Assembly: GCF_004119495.1 (NCBI RefSeq)
Contig: NZ_NRQU01000006.1
Location: 62,001-126,000 of the forward strand
Origin: Flavobacterium sp. YO12
Lineage (GTDB): Bacteria > Bacteroidota > Bacteroidia > Flavobacteriales > Flavobacteriaceae
Reading direction: 5' to 3'
Length of the DNA stretch: 64,000 bases
The notes under the pieces are model-generated. The model saw nothing but the letters and a program-made list of their open reading frames with translations, did not search any database and was not told the DNA's origin. Positions within the stretch are counted from its first letter, which is position 1, and every line of letters begins with the position of its first letter. Positions 8,239-17,062 of the stretch are shown here, one piece after another. A program made the translations under genes and the position numbers.

Positions 8239-9279
8239 TCAAAATTCCGAGAAACGTTTATCTGTTAAATACTGATTATCTGTCAGCGTTTTCAGAAAAG
8301 CGATTATTTGTTGTTTTTCAGTTGCAGAAAGCGCAATTCCAAATTTTCCATTCTGTTTTAAAATTGGATCTAAAGTTGGAGAATCTTCAATTCCACTTGC
8401 ATAATGATCTAAAACACCTTCAAGAGTTCCAAATCTTCCATCATGCATATAGGGACCAGAAACTTCTACATTTCGTAAACTTGGTACTTTAAATTTATAA
8501 TAATCACTTGCCAGTTCTGTTACTCTATAACGACCAATATCATTAACGGCTGGATTTACTGCTAAACCATTATTTCGAAACGAATTATCAGTTTGTAAAT
8601 CTGTTGCATGACATGAAGCACATTTTGATTTAAATAAATCATAACCTGCCAATTCATCAGAAGTAAAACTTCCGTCAGATTCATTTCGTCTGTATTTGTC
8701 AAATTTTGAATTTGATGAAACCACCATAACCATAAATTGCGAAAGGGCTTTCAGCATATTTTCGGTTGTAATGGCACCATCATCAAAAGCCTGCCCAAAT
8801 AGTTTTTGGTACTCCTTATCGGCTTTCATCATTTTTAGAATAGCATTCAAATCACCATTCATTTCGATCGCACTTTTAAGCGGAATCAATGGCTGTAAAT
8901 CTAAATGATCAGCCGCACCGTCGTACATAAAAGTAGTTTGAAATGCTAAATTTTGAATGGATGGTGTATTTCGTGTTCCCTGTGCATTGTCTACGCCATG
9001 ACTTACAGTATGTCCGTGATGCGTAAAAGCATTTGCTTGAATGTGACAGAAACCGCAGGAAACTACTCCGTCAGATGCTAAACGTCCATCGTAAAATAAT
9101 TTTTTTCCTAGTTCAAATCCTTTTACTGTTGGCGGATTTAATGCAATATTATAAGCAAGACCTGGAAAGTTTGATGGAACTTTAAATTCTAGCGGCACAT
9201 TTATATATTCGTCATCTTGATCTGAGCAGCTCCATAGTAATGGAATGATCAGGTAAAGAAAATATTTTATTTTCAACAT
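8239..9279 (-). CDS. Di-heme cytochrome c peroxidase of the MauG/MbnH type, lipoprotein
   Basis: This 346-residue protein starts with a lipoprotein signal (lipid cysteine at C18 in LLWSCSD). It has two c-type heme sites, CGFCH (75-79) and CASCH (220-224), in the bacterial di-heme peroxidase layout. The family includes CcpA, MauG and MbnH; the latter two oxidise protein side chains at a distance. An MbnP-like gene directly upstream on the same strand points to the MbnH branch, which converts an MbnP tryptophan to kynurenine. It should sit in the periplasm, anchored to a membrane. Simple peroxide reduction remains possible. Confidence 0.88.
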   Translation of the reverse strand: MLKIKYFLYLIIPLLWSCSDQDDEYINVPLEFKVPSNFPGLAYNIALNPPTVKGFELGKKLFYDGRLASDGVVSCGFCHIQANAFTHHGHTVSHGVDNAQGTRNTPSIQNLAFQTTFMYDGAADHLDLQPLIPLKSAIEMNGDLNAILKMMKADKEYQKLFGQAFDDGAITTENMLKALSQFMVMVVSSNSKFDKYRRNESDGSFTSDELAGYDLFKSKCASCHATDLQTDNSFRNNGLAVNPAVNDIGRYRVTELASDYYKFKVPSLRNVEVSGPYMHDGRFGTLEGVLDHYASGIEDSPTLDPILKQNGKFGIALSATEKQQIIAFLKTLTDNQYLTDKRFSEF

Positions 9280-9299
9280 GATTTTTGGGTTTTAAGAAG

Positions 9300-9419
9300 C
9301 ACAAAAGGTGTTTTTTAGCCCTGACAGAAGTGATATCCTTTTACGGCGGTGTTCGCCGTGAAAGATTTAACGGATGGCAGGACGAGTGGTCTGTTAAACA
9401 ATGACTTTTGTGCTCCTGA
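9300..9419 (+). ncRNA. Flavo-1-like structured RNA element, antisense between the MbnP-like and MbnH-like genes
   Basis: The core at 9316-9388 reads AGCCCTGACAGAAGTGATAT, then a strong GGCGGTGTTCGCC hairpin, then GAAAGATTTAACGGATGGCA and GGACGAG. It is enclosed by an outer stem, AGCACAAAAG near 9300 and CTTTTGTGCT near 9407. The head and tail match three other elements here. The orientation is opposite to the flanking genes, so this copy cannot be a simple leader for them. Confidence 0.5.
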
Positions 9420-9427
9420 AAATAAGT

Positions 9428-10231
9428 TTAGTCGTTATGTACGTGATCTACTCTAAACATTGCAGAGATGTTTTGTGTAATTAATGGCAAATTAGCACCT
9501 CCCATAATCATCGCGCCCATTCCGCCCATGTTGTTGTCTGAAAGTTTGATTTTGTTTTTGCCGTCGATAATTTTCGAAAGATCTGTGATAATGTGCACAG
9601 CAGGAGTAATGTTTGTACGAACTAAAGCTTTTGTTGGAAGATCCAGAGTTACTTCAGTATAGTTGTAATCTGTTCCTGTTTTTCCTGTGTGAATCATAAA
9701 AGGAGTCGCAGTTGTAACTGTTGGTGAAGTAAATGTGCCTTCTAGAGCTAAAAATTTATATCCAGCAGCCCAAGACCACATCATTCCGGCAGCATCGGCT
9801 TGTGCTAAGAAATCACCTTGTCCAGCAGCGCCTAATTTCCATTGTTCTTCATCAACTCCAATTCCAAATTTTACTTTTGTGTAGTCTCCAGCAGGAATAT
9901 CAGCAAGTTGAAATTGTTGTCCGGCAGCAGTAGACTCATCTGCAATAAAGTAGCTTTTGCTTTTTGGGTAGGTAAAAGTGGTTCCGTCAGCTTTTGTAAA
10001 AACAACATTGCTGACAATATATTTTACAAGACTAATTTTTAATACTTCATTGTTAGAAGTTGTGTTTCCTTGAGTGCTTAAAATTAGATCGTTTGCTCCG
10101 TATGCGTTGTCAAATTTTAAAGTGATTTTTCCGTTTCCTGTAATCGTTTCGTTGTTATCATCGTTTGAACAAGAAAATAAAGATATAGATAGTGTTACAA
10201 TAGCTAAAGCTCTGTATAAAGTATTTTTCAT
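9428..10231 (-). CDS. MbnP-like lipoprotein (putative copper-binding partner of the di-heme enzyme)
   Basis: I choose the ATG giving MKNTLYRALAIVTL, a lipoprotein signal with lipid cysteine in LFSCSND; an upstream ATG would add 19 residues before the signal. The 267-residue product matches the MbnP family: LVKYIVSNVVFTKADG near the start, then DIPAGDYTKVKFGIGVDE, and MMWSWAAGYKFLALEG in the middle. In characterised MbnP a tryptophan is oxidised to kynurenine by MbnH and forms a Cu(I) site. The C-terminus ends MFRVDHVHND, offering extra histidines, and a Gly/Met-rich segment precedes it. No methanobactin genes are visible nearby. Confidence 0.83.
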   Translation of the reverse strand: MKNTLYRALAIVTLSISLFSCSNDDNNETITGNGKITLKFDNAYGANDLILSTQGNTTSNNEVLKISLVKYIVSNVVFTKADGTTFTYPKSKSYFIADESTAAGQQFQLADIPAGDYTKVKFGIGVDEEQWKLGAAGQGDFLAQADAAGMMWSWAAGYKFLALEGTFTSPTVTTATPFMIHTGKTGTDYNYTEVTLDLPTKALVRTNITPAVHIITDLSKIIDGKNKIKLSDNNMGGMGAMIMGGANLPLITQNISAMFRVDHVHND

Positions 10232-10344
10232 TTTATGGGTTTTATATAATTTGATTTTAAATTTGAGATGTGCGTAAGCACGTTTCATTGCTTTTGGGCA
10301 ATAAAAATGATTTCAATTGTAAAATTGAAAGTAGATTTAAAAAA

Positions 10345-10722
10345 TTATATAAAATAGGATGGCGGACGAAACGAAGTGTTCGAAACCGAAACAGGTTTTT
10401 TGTCTAAAACAGAAAAGTTTTGTGTTTTAGTTTTAATTGGCACCACTAATTGGTAAGGTGCTGTAATTGTATTTTGAATGTAAACAATCTCTGTTTTTTC
10501 TTTAAGATTGTTTTCCATTTTTTTTTCGTTATCAGCGTATTTTTTTAAGCTTTTTTGAAGCTCGCATCGACCGTTACAGGTATTGAAAACTTGTTTACGC
10601 TGTACACAAATGGTTTTTATAATTTCCTCTTGATTCAGTTTGAAATTAGTATAAACAAAGAAATTGCCAAAAGATGGCAGTAAAAGTATACCGGAAAGTA
10701 ATATGATGAAGATATTCTTCAA
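10345..10722 (-). CDS. Small membrane-anchored protein with a CNGRC motif
   Basis: The best start is a TTG at 10720-10722, giving (M)KNIFIILLSGILLLPSFGN, a clean N-terminal membrane or signal segment. The next in-frame ATG (10797) lies upstream of a -7 box, so it would not be transcribed. The 125-residue product has a TICVQRKQVFNTCNGRCELQ segment with three cysteines, followed by a charged coiled region and a Pro-rich tail. Small proteins with CNGxC are common near metal-handling genes in Bacteroidota. It lies directly upstream of the MbnP-like gene. The function is unknown. Confidence 0.7.
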   Translation of the reverse strand: MKNIFIILLSGILLLPSFGNFFVYTNFKLNQEEIIKTICVQRKQVFNTCNGRCELQKSLKKYADNEKKMENNLKEKTEIVYIQNTITAPYQLVVPIKTKTQNFSVLDKKPVSVSNTSFRPPSYFI

Positions 10723-10746
10723 GGTTTGATTTCGTTGTTTCGAATG

Positions 10747-10754
10747 CAAAAATA
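10747..10754 (-). promoter_or_regulatory. Probable -7 box, start-deciding, for the CNGRC gene
   Basis: On the minus strand TATTTTTG fits the TAnnTTTG consensus and lies 24 bases upstream of the TTG start at 10722. Because it lies downstream of the ATG at 10797, it argues for the TTG. Confidence 0.6.
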
Positions 10755-10844
10755 CATTTAATTCGTTTTGGAAAGAACTTATTTTAAATTTTTTCAAAAA
10801 AAATATTCAAGAGGTTTAAGCAATTGAAGGTTCTTTTAAATGAT

Positions 10845-10878
10845 AAAGCCTGCAAGTTTTTGAAAACTTGCAGGCTTT
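10845..10878. terminator. Terminator downstream of secA
   Basis: The near-perfect 15-bp stem AAAGCCTGCAAGTTT/AAACTTGCAGGCTTT has a short loop. It lies 23 bases beyond the secA stop. Confidence 0.85.
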
Positions 10879-10900
10879 AATATGTAATTTGAAATAAAAA

Positions 10901-13900
10901 TTATTCTTTAACAATAACCCAAGCTCCTGAAGCTAAAAGAGTTTCTGCTTTTTTATATTTCATTGTTTCTGTTTTACCAGTTGCAACTTCTTGAATAGTT
11001 ACATTGTCATTACGATTGATTTTTGGCATCTCTCTAACAATGGTTTCTGTAACTTGACGTTGTTGTGTTTCTCCAGCTTCACGATTAATTTCTTCGCTGT
11101 TTACAATTTCGTCTTTGCTTAATTGTAAATTTTCTTTCTGGCGAACTTCTCTTGCTTCGTGAATTTCAGGAACGTTTTGAGCAGGTAAATCTCCTTTAAA
11201 TAAGAATGAAATAACTTCTTTGTTAACGTTGTCCAACATTCCTCTAAACAAATTGAAAGCTTCTAATTTGTAGATAAGCAATGGATCTTTTTGTTCGTGA
11301 ACGGCTAATTGAACAGATTGTTTCAATTCGTCCATTTTACGTAAATGTTTTTTCCAAGCCTCATCGACAATCGAAAGTGTGATGTTTTTCTCAAAATCAG
11401 CAATTAACTGAGCTCCTTCGCTTTCGTATGCTTTCTTTAAGTCTGTAACAACATTAAGCGTTTTGATTCCGTCAGTAAATGGAACTACGATTCTTTCAAA
11501 ATGATTATTTGGCTCTTCGTAAACTCCTTTAATAATTGGGAAAGCTTCTCTTGCGCTTCTTTCTGTTTTTTCAGTATAGAAAGCAAGTGCTTCTTTGTAT
11601 ACTTTTCCTGTAATTTCAATATCTGATAATTTTGTAAAATCAGCTTCTGAGATTGGAGAAGTAATTCCGAAGTAACGAATTAAATCAAAATCGAAATTTT
11701 TGAAATCGTTTGTTACTTTATTATTACTTACGATTAGTTCGCACGTATCGTAAAGCATATTTGCAATATCCAGTTTTAAACGCTCACCAAACAATGCGTG
11801 ACGACGACGTTTGTAAACTACTTCACGTTGTGAGTTCATTACGTCATCATATTCTAATAAACGTTTACGAACACCAAAGTTGTTTTCTTCTACTTTTTTC
11901 TGAGCGCGCTCAATAGATTTAGTCATCATCGAATGTTGAATAACTTCACCTTCTTGAAGTCCCATTCTGTCCATAACTTTAGCAACTCTTTCAGAACCAA
12001 ATAAACGCATTAGGTTATCTTCTAGAGAAACATAAAATTGAGAACTTCCTGGATCTCCTTGACGACCAGCACGACCACGTAACTGTCTGTCTACACGACG
12101 AGAATCGTGACGTTCTGTACCAACGATTGCTAAACCTCCCGCAGCTTTTACTTCTGGAGATAATTTAATATCGGTACCACGACCAGCCATGTTTGTAGCA
12201 ATTGTTACAACACCAGCTTTACCAGCTTCTTCAACGATTTGTGCTTCTTGCTTGTGCATTTTAGCATTTAATACGTTGTGTGTAACACCTCTCATTTTCA
12301 ACATTCGGCTTAACAATTCAGAGATCTCTACAGAAGTTGTTCCAATCAAAACTGGTCTTCCAGCGTTTGATAATTCAGTAACATCTTCGATAACAGCGTT
12401 GAATTTCTCTCTTGTTGTTTTGTAGATATAATCTTCTTTGTCTATTCTAGCAATCGGACGGTTGGTTGGAATTTCAACAACATCCAATTTGTAAATCTGC
12501 CATAACTCTCCAGCTTCAGTAACTGCTGTACCTGTCATACCACCCAATTTGCTGTACATTCTGAAATAATTCTGTAATGTAACAGTTGCAAAAGTTTGAG
12601 TTGCAGCTTCAATTTTTACATTTTCTTTAGCTTCAATCGCTTGGTGTAATCCGTCAGAATAGCGACGACCATCCATAATACGACCTGTTTGCTCATCGAC
12701 AATCATAATTTTGTTGTCCATGATCACATATTCTACATCTTTTTCGAATAAAGCATATGCTTTTAAAAGTTGTGTAAGAGTATGGATACGCTCGCTTTTT
12801 ACCCCAAAATCTTGGAATAATCGTTCTTTAGCTTCCGCTTCAGCGTCTTTGTCTAATTTTTGTTTTTCAATTGCAGCGATTTCTGTACCAATGTCTGGTA
12901 AAACGAAGAAATCTGCATCAGTATCTCCAGAAAGGTATTTAATACCGTTGTCTGTCAATTCGACTTGATTGTTTTTTTCTTCAATCACAAAGTATAAAGC
13001 TTCATCAACTTTATGCATTTCGCGATTGTTATCTTGCATATATTGATTTTCGGTTTTTTGAAGCAATTGTTTGATTCCTTCTTCACTCAAAAATTTAATT
13101 AATGCTTTATTTTTAGGTAAACTTCTGTAAGCTCTTAATAATAAGAATCCGCCTTCTTTAGTATTTCCTTCTTTGATTAATTTTTTAGCTTCTGCCAAGA
13201 AACCGTTTGCTAATTGACGTTGTTGCGCTACTAGGTTTTCGATTTTCGGTTTCAATTCGTTAAATTCATGACGATCTCCCTGAGGAACTGGTCCTGAAAT
13301 AATAAGCGGTGTTCTAGCATCATCAATTAATACAGAATCGACCTCGTCGACAATCGCATAATTGTGTTTTCTTTGAACTAAATCGCTAGGCGAGTGCGCC
13401 ATGTTATCTCTTAAGTAGTCAAAACCAAATTCGTTGTTGGTTCCGTAAGTGATATCGGCATCGTATGCTTTTTTTCTTTGTTCAGTACTTGGCTGGTGAT
13501 TATCGATACAATCAACAGTTAAACCATGAAATTCGAATAAAGGCGCTTTCCATGTGCTGTCACGTTTTGCTAAGTAGTCATTCACAGTTACCAAGTGAAC
13601 TCCGTTTCCTGTCAAAGCATTTAAGTATAAAGGAAGTGTTGCTACCAAAGTTTTACCTTCACCTGTTTGCATTTCGGCAACTTTACCTTCATGCAAAACC
13701 ATTCCTCCAATTAACTGAACATCATAATGAATCATGTCCCAAGTAATTTCTTTACCAGCAGCATTCCATTTGTTAGCCCAAGTAGCTTTGTCACCTTCAA
13801 TAGTAACATACGTTTTTGAAGCCGAAAATTCTCTGTCTTTTGGAGTAGCAGTAACTTCAATAAATGAATTGTCTTTAAAACGACGTGCTGTTTCCTTAAC

Positions 13901-14245
13901 TACAGAAAATGCTTCTGGAAGAATTTCTAATAAAGTTTTTTCAGAAATTTCATAAGCTTCTTTTTCAAGACTGTCTATCGCATCATAAAGATCTTCTCTT
14001 TTGTCGATGTCTTCGATGTTTTCAACTTCAGCTTTAAGCGAAGCAATTTTAGCATCTTTATCTGCTCTGGCTTCTTTAATTCTATCTTTAAAATATACAG
14101 TTCTAGCTCTTAGGTCATCATGAGATAAAGCCATTAAGCTGGTTTCGAATGTTTTAATTTTGTTTAAATAAGGTTGTAAAGCTTTGACATCTTTTTGAGA
14201 TTTATCACCTACAAAGACCTTGATGATGCTGTTTATGAAACTCAT
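10901..14245 (-). CDS. secA: Preprotein translocase ATPase SecA
   Basis: SecA drives unfolded preproteins through SecYEG. The 1114-residue length is typical of the enlarged Bacteroidota form. Walker A lies in [13 protein letters not shown], the DEAD-type Walker B in [17 protein letters not shown], and the helicase C motifs include [12 protein letters not shown] and [16 protein letters not shown] long insertion between the nucleotide-binding regions (about residues 340-430) is characteristic of the phylum. The usual C-terminal zinc-binding cysteine cluster is absent; the protein ends GAWVIVKE. It follows the DUF2795 gene with a hairpin between them. Confidence 0.98.
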   Translation of the reverse strand: MSFINSIIKVFVGDKSQKDVKALQPYLNKIKTFETSLMALSHDDLRARTVYFKDRIKEARADKDAKIASLKAEVENIEDIDKREDLYDAIDSLEKEAYEISEKTLLEILPEAFSVVKETARRFKDNSFIEVTATPKDREFSASKTYVTIEGDKATWANKWNAAGKEITWDMIHYDVQLIGGMVLHEGKVAEMQTGEGKTLVATLPLYLNALTGNGVHLVTVNDYLAKRDSTWKAPLFEFHGLTVDCIDNHQPSTEQRKKAYDADITYGTNNEFGFDYLRDNMAHSPSDLVQRKHNYAIVDEVDSVLIDDARTPLIISGPVPQGDRHEFNELKPKIENLVAQQRQLANGFLAEAKKLIKEGNTKEGGFLLLRAYRSLPKNKALIKFLSEEGIKQLLQKTENQYMQDNNREMHKVDEALYFVIEEKNNQVELTDNGIKYLSGDTDADFFVLPDIGTEIAAIEKQKLDKDAEAEAKERLFQDFGVKSERIHTLTQLLKAYALFEKDVEYVIMDNKIMIVDEQTGRIMDGRRYSDGLHQAIEAKENVKIEAATQTFATVTLQNYFRMYSKLGGMTGTAVTEAGELWQIYKLDVVEIPTNRPIARIDKEDYIYKTTREKFNAVIEDVTELSNAGRPVLIGTTSVEISELLSRMLKMRGVTHNVLNAKMHKQEAQIVEEAGKAGVVTIATNMAGRGTDIKLSPEVKAAGGLAIVGTERHDSRRVDRQLRGRAGRQGDPGSSQFYVSLEDNLMRLFGSERVAKVMDRMGLQEGEVIQHSMMTKSIERAQKKVEENNFGVRKRLLEYDDVMNSQREVVYKRRRHALFGERLKLDIANMLYDTCELIVSNNKVTNDFKNFDFDLIRYFGITSPISEADFTKLSDIEITGKVYKEALAFYTEKTERSAREAFPIIKGVYEEPNNHFERIVVPFTDGIKTLNVVTDLKKAYESEGAQLIADFEKNITLSIVDEAWKKHLRKMDELKQSVQLAVHEQKDPLLIYKLEAFNLFRGMLDNVNKEVISFLFKGDLPAQNVPEIHEAREVRQKENLQLSKDEIVNSEEINREAGETQQRQVTETIVREMPKINRNDNVTIQEVATGKTETMKYKKAETLLASGAWVIVKE

Positions 14246-14287
14246 AATTTATTAGTATTTCTTTATTATATGTTGTGTATTTGAACC

Positions 14288-14313
14288 AAAAAAAAAGCCT
14301 CGGTGATGAGACT
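14288..14313 (-). terminator. Weak terminator between the DUF2795 gene and secA
   Basis: On the minus strand AGTCTC-ATCACC-GAGGCT forms a short hairpin followed by a run of T. It lies after the DUF2795 stop and before the secA ATG, so it may only attenuate. Confidence 0.5.
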
Positions 14314-14332
14314 TTTTCCTTTGGTTTATTTT

Positions 14333-14554
14333 TTAATATTCATCCTCATTCCAAAGATAATCTTCGTCTGTTGGATAATCAGGCCAAATTTCTTCCATTG
14401 ATTCATATATCTCGCCTTCATCTTCGATTGATTGAAGGTTCTCTACTACTTCTAATGGAGCACCAGCTCTAATAGCGTAGTCAATAAGTTCGTCTTTGTT
14501 AGCAGGCCATGGCGCATCACTTAAATAAGATGCTAATTCTAATGTCCAATACAT
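14333..14554 (-). CDS. DUF2795 family small acidic protein
   Basis: This 73-residue acidic protein matches DUF2795. It has the typical core MYWTLELASYLSDAPWPANK, then KDELIDYAIRAGAPLEVVENLQ, and an acidic tail (WPDYPTDEDYLWNEDEY). The core resembles a compact helical fold with no catalytic residues. The biological role of the family is not established. It has its own -7 box and precedes secA on the same strand. Confidence 0.88.
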   Translation of the reverse strand: MYWTLELASYLSDAPWPANKDELIDYAIRAGAPLEVVENLQSIEDEGEIYESMEEIWPDYPTDEDYLWNEDEY

Positions 14555-14575
14555 CTGTTATCTGTTTAGTTTGTG

Positions 14576-14583
14576 CAAAAATA
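14576..14583 (-). promoter_or_regulatory. Probable -7 box of the DUF2795 gene
   Basis: TATTTTTG on the minus strand, followed by CAC, lies 21 bases upstream of the ATG and fits the Bacteroidota consensus. Confidence 0.6.
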
Positions 14584-14653
14584 AATTTTTTACTGAAAAA
14601 GACAAGTAAATTTTGATTTATTTTAATAAAATTTAAGAACGTCTTCTAAATTA

Positions 14654-14720
14654 CAGATTTTAGATTGTTGATTTTAGATTAATACATTGAAAAAAATCTA
14701 AAAACGAAGCTCTAAAATCT
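14654..14720. repeat. Imperfect inverted repeat built on TTTTAGATT
   Basis: AGATTTTAGATTGTTGATTT on the left faces AATCTAAAAACGAAGCTCTA and AAATCT on the right. It lies directly downstream of the cobalamin adenosyltransferase gene, on the minus strand, and may act as its terminator. It looks like one of several intergenic repeat families here. Confidence 0.55.
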
Positions 14721-14726
14721 AAATTT

Positions 14727-15296
14727 TTACTTGCGAGGAATCCATTTCACTTCCTCCACTTTTAAGTCTGAGGACAACTTTCGTGCCAAGACAAAAAGGT
14801 AGTCAGAAAGTCGGTTTAAGTACTTGATTGCTACTTCAGGAACGTGTTCATTATGGCTTAAATGCACTGCCAAACGTTCTGCTCTGCGGCAAATGCAGCG
14901 TGCTATATGACAATGTGACACGGTGGGATGTCCGCCTGGTAAAACAAAATGAGTCATCGGCGGTAAACTTTCCTCCATTTTGTCAATTTCGTTTTCAAGT
15001 AATTCAATATCAGAATCAATAATGCCTAAGTTTTTCAAACGAAGTTCGCCGTTTTTTAAAACCTCTTTTTCTTGTGGTGTTGCTAATATTGCTCCAACGG
15101 TAAATAAGCGATCTTGAATTTCTATTAGAATAGTTTTATAATGAGAATCCATTTCTTGATCGCGAATTAATCCAATGTAAGAATTTAATTCATCAACAGT
15201 TCCGTAACTGTCAATCCTGATATGATCTTTAGGAACTCTCGTGCCTCCAAAAAGAGCCGTAGTTCCTTTGTCGCCTGTTTTTGTATATACTTTCAT
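14727..15296 (-). CDS. PduO-type cob(I)alamin adenosyltransferase
   Basis: This 189-residue enzyme transfers adenosyl from ATP to cob(I)alamin to make coenzyme B12. The N-terminal ATP-binding signature TKTGDKGTTALFGGTRVPK is intact, followed by RIDSYGTVDELNSYIGL. The C-terminal helix carries CRRAERLAV with the conserved arginine and glutamate. B12 use in the cell agrees with the B12-binding radical SAM gene at 46.5 kb, although that enzyme class uses methyl- or other cobalamin. A dispersed repeat lies just upstream of its ATG. Confidence 0.94.
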   Translation of the reverse strand: MKVYTKTGDKGTTALFGGTRVPKDHIRIDSYGTVDELNSYIGLIRDQEMDSHYKTILIEIQDRLFTVGAILATPQEKEVLKNGELRLKNLGIIDSDIELLENEIDKMEESLPPMTHFVLPGGHPTVSHCHIARCICRRAERLAVHLSHNEHVPEVAIKYLNRLSDYLFVLARKLSSDLKVEEVKWIPRK

Positions 15297-15302
15297 TTTT
15301 TT

Positions 15303-15340
15303 TTAAGATACTAAGGTTCTGAGGTGCTAAGATGCTAAGT
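15303..15340. repeat. Dispersed repeat with AAGGTTCTGAG
   Basis: It contains GATACTAAGGTTCTGAGG and TGCTAAGATGCTAAG, sharing words with the reverse complement of 6905-6971. It sits between the ABC ATPase stop and the adenosyltransferase start. Confidence 0.55.
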
Positions 15341-15358
15341 TTTTCTTTTCCGGTTAAA

Positions 15359-16045
15359 CTATTTCGTGGTGTCACTTTCGATTAATCCATCTCTTAAACG
15401 AATAACGCGATGCGCATAAGCCGCAATATCTTCTTCGTGAGTTACCAGAATTACGGTATTTCCTTGTGCATGAATATCACCAAAAAGCTTCATAATTTCT
15501 ACCGAAGTTTTACTGTCTAAGTTTCCCGTTGGCTCATCGGCCAAAATAATAGATGGTTTGTTAACCAATGCTCTCGCAATGGCAACACGCTGGCGTTGTC
15601 CTCCCGAAAGCTGATTAGGCTGGTGATCCATTCTATCTGCTAGATTAACCTGCGTTAGTACTTCGACTGCTCTCGCATTACGTTCTGATTTTGAATGTCC
15701 AGCATAAATCATTGGCAATGCAACATTGTCTAGGGCAGTTGTTCTTGGTAAAAGATTAAAGGTTTGAAATACGAAACCAATTTCTTTGTTTCTAATTCCT
15801 GCCAATTCATCATCTTTCATCTGGCTGACATCTTTTCCGTTTAAAATGTATCGCCCAGAAGTTGGAGTATCTAAACAACCTAATAAATTCATTAAAGTTG
15901 ATTTTCCAGATCCCGAAGGCCCCATTAATGCAACATATTCTCCTTTGTTGATTTCTAAATTAATTCCTTTTAAAACATATACAATTTCATTACCTAGAAC
16001 AAAATTTCGTTTTATGTCGGTTATTTTAATTAATGGATTTGCCAT
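15359..16045 (-). CDS. ABC transporter ATP-binding protein, LolD/MacB type
   Basis: This 228-residue ATPase has Walker [10 protein letters not shown] (about 41-49), the Q-loop in [11 protein letters not shown], signature [15 protein letters not shown] and Walker [14 protein letters not shown], followed by the H-loop VTHEED. The TFNLLP and GNLDS context is typical of the LolD/MacB/FtsE-like group that powers type VII ABC systems (lipoprotein release or efflux). No permease gene is adjacent, so the partner must be elsewhere. It ends with a Thr/Lys-rich tail. Confidence 0.92.
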   Translation of the reverse strand: MANPLIKITDIKRNFVLGNEIVYVLKGINLEINKGEYVALMGPSGSGKSTLMNLLGCLDTPTSGRYILNGKDVSQMKDDELAGIRNKEIGFVFQTFNLLPRTTALDNVALPMIYAGHSKSERNARAVEVLTQVNLADRMDHQPNQLSGGQRQRVAIARALVNKPSIILADEPTGNLDSKTSVEIMKLFGDIHAQGNTVILVTHEEDIAAYAHRVIRLRDGLIESDTTK

Positions 16046-16316
16046 TTCGTTTTACAATTTTTGGATTTAAAAGTACAAAACACTTTTCAATAAACGATAA
16101 GTAGTTTTAAATTGAATTATGTTACAAAATGAAGTTTTTTATATTGATTTACGTTTTTGTGCTTGTTTGGATAATATAAAATTAGAATCGAAAATGCTGT
16201 TATACCATTTTGAGTTGTTTTTATGTAATTATCATGTTTTTTAAGTTTTACTGAATTATATTGTGTTTAACGCTGTAAAAGTGATAATTGTGTAATAAAA
16301 CGCTTAGGGTTATAAC

Positions 16317-16324
16317 TATATTTG
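16317..16324 (+). promoter_or_regulatory. Probable -7 box of the 16351 lipoprotein gene
   Basis: TATATTTG fits the TAnnTTTG consensus and ends 26 bases before the ATG. Confidence 0.6.
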
Positions 16325-16350
16325 TTATGTAATCTTAAATAATCAGAATT

Positions 16351-17007
16351 ATGAAAAATATACAATTAGTGTCAGGAATTGCATTTATTGCATTAATTTT
16401 TACTTCGTGTAAAGATGAGAAACAAGAAAAGGCTCAAAAAACAATAGATTCTTATGTGGCTTATGTCGATTCAGTTAAAAATGTAACCGCTGATGATTTG
16501 AAAGAAAATTGGAAAGGTGTAGAAACTGAATATGATAAAAGAGCAGAAGAAGCACAATTGGCTTTGGCAGATATTAAAGACAATACCGCGGCAACGGAGA
16601 AAATAAACACGAGTAAAGTTAAATATGAAGAGTTTAGAAATGAAATGGCTGTCCTTTTTGCCCCAAGTCCAAGCCCAAAACAACAATTACGAAATACCTT
16701 ATTTGGTGAAGGCAAGATTGGTGATGATATGAATTTTGATTGGGTAAATGCTAAAAACATTCATAGTGTTTACCAGCAATTTGTTCATACAGTTGAGAAT
16801 AATAAAGATAAGTATTCAAGAGAAGACTGGGATGAAGTTAAACTTATGTATGAGGCACTTGACAGCCGTAAAAATACAGTTGAAAAAGAAGGTCTTACTG
16901 CTGAAGATAACAGAAAAATCGCTGGTTTAAAACTTAAGTTTGCACCAATGTATACAGTAAACAGAATAGGAGCGAAGTCTGAAGAAACGGCAGCAGCTAA
17001 AAAATAA
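16351..17007 (+). CDS. Lipoprotein of unknown function, helical
   Basis: This 218-residue protein has a lipoprotein signal (MKNIQLVSGIAFIALIFTSC, lipid cysteine at residue 20). The mature part is highly charged and mostly helical (KTIDSYVAYVDSVKNVTADD and LMYEALDSRKNTVEKEG). It looks like a member of a Bacteroidota lipoprotein family (possibly DUF6565, from memory) with no assigned function. It is a single gene with its own -7 box, ending at a shared terminator. Confidence 0.8.
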   Translation: MKNIQLVSGIAFIALIFTSCKDEKQEKAQKTIDSYVAYVDSVKNVTADDLKENWKGVETEYDKRAEEAQLALADIKDNTAATEKINTSKVKYEEFRNEMAVLFAPSPSPKQQLRNTLFGEGKIGDDMNFDWVNAKNIHSVYQQFVHTVENNKDKYSREDWDEVKLMYEALDSRKNTVEKEGLTAEDNRKIAGLKLKFAPMYTVNRIGAKSEETAAAKK

Positions 17008-17028
17008 TCTTCAAGTTTTTATTGAAAC

Positions 17029-17062
17029 AAAAAAGACGATCATTTCTGATCGTCTTTTTTGT
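17029..17062. terminator. Bidirectional terminator
   Basis: The stem AAAAGACGATC/GATCGTCTTTT with an ATTTCT loop lies between the convergent lipoprotein and methyltransferase genes. Confidence 0.85.

Noticed and set aside
8223..8492. Plus-strand open frame of 89 codons
   Set aside because: It overlaps the 3' end of the di-heme peroxidase gene in antisense, has a biased His/Leu/Gln composition and no family features.
13465..13955. Plus-strand open frames inside secA
   Set aside because: They are antisense shadows of a long conserved gene.
14727..15296. Cobalamin riboswitch near the adenosyltransferase gene
   Set aside because: No B12-box-like sequence or suitable leader length is present; the gap contains a dispersed repeat.
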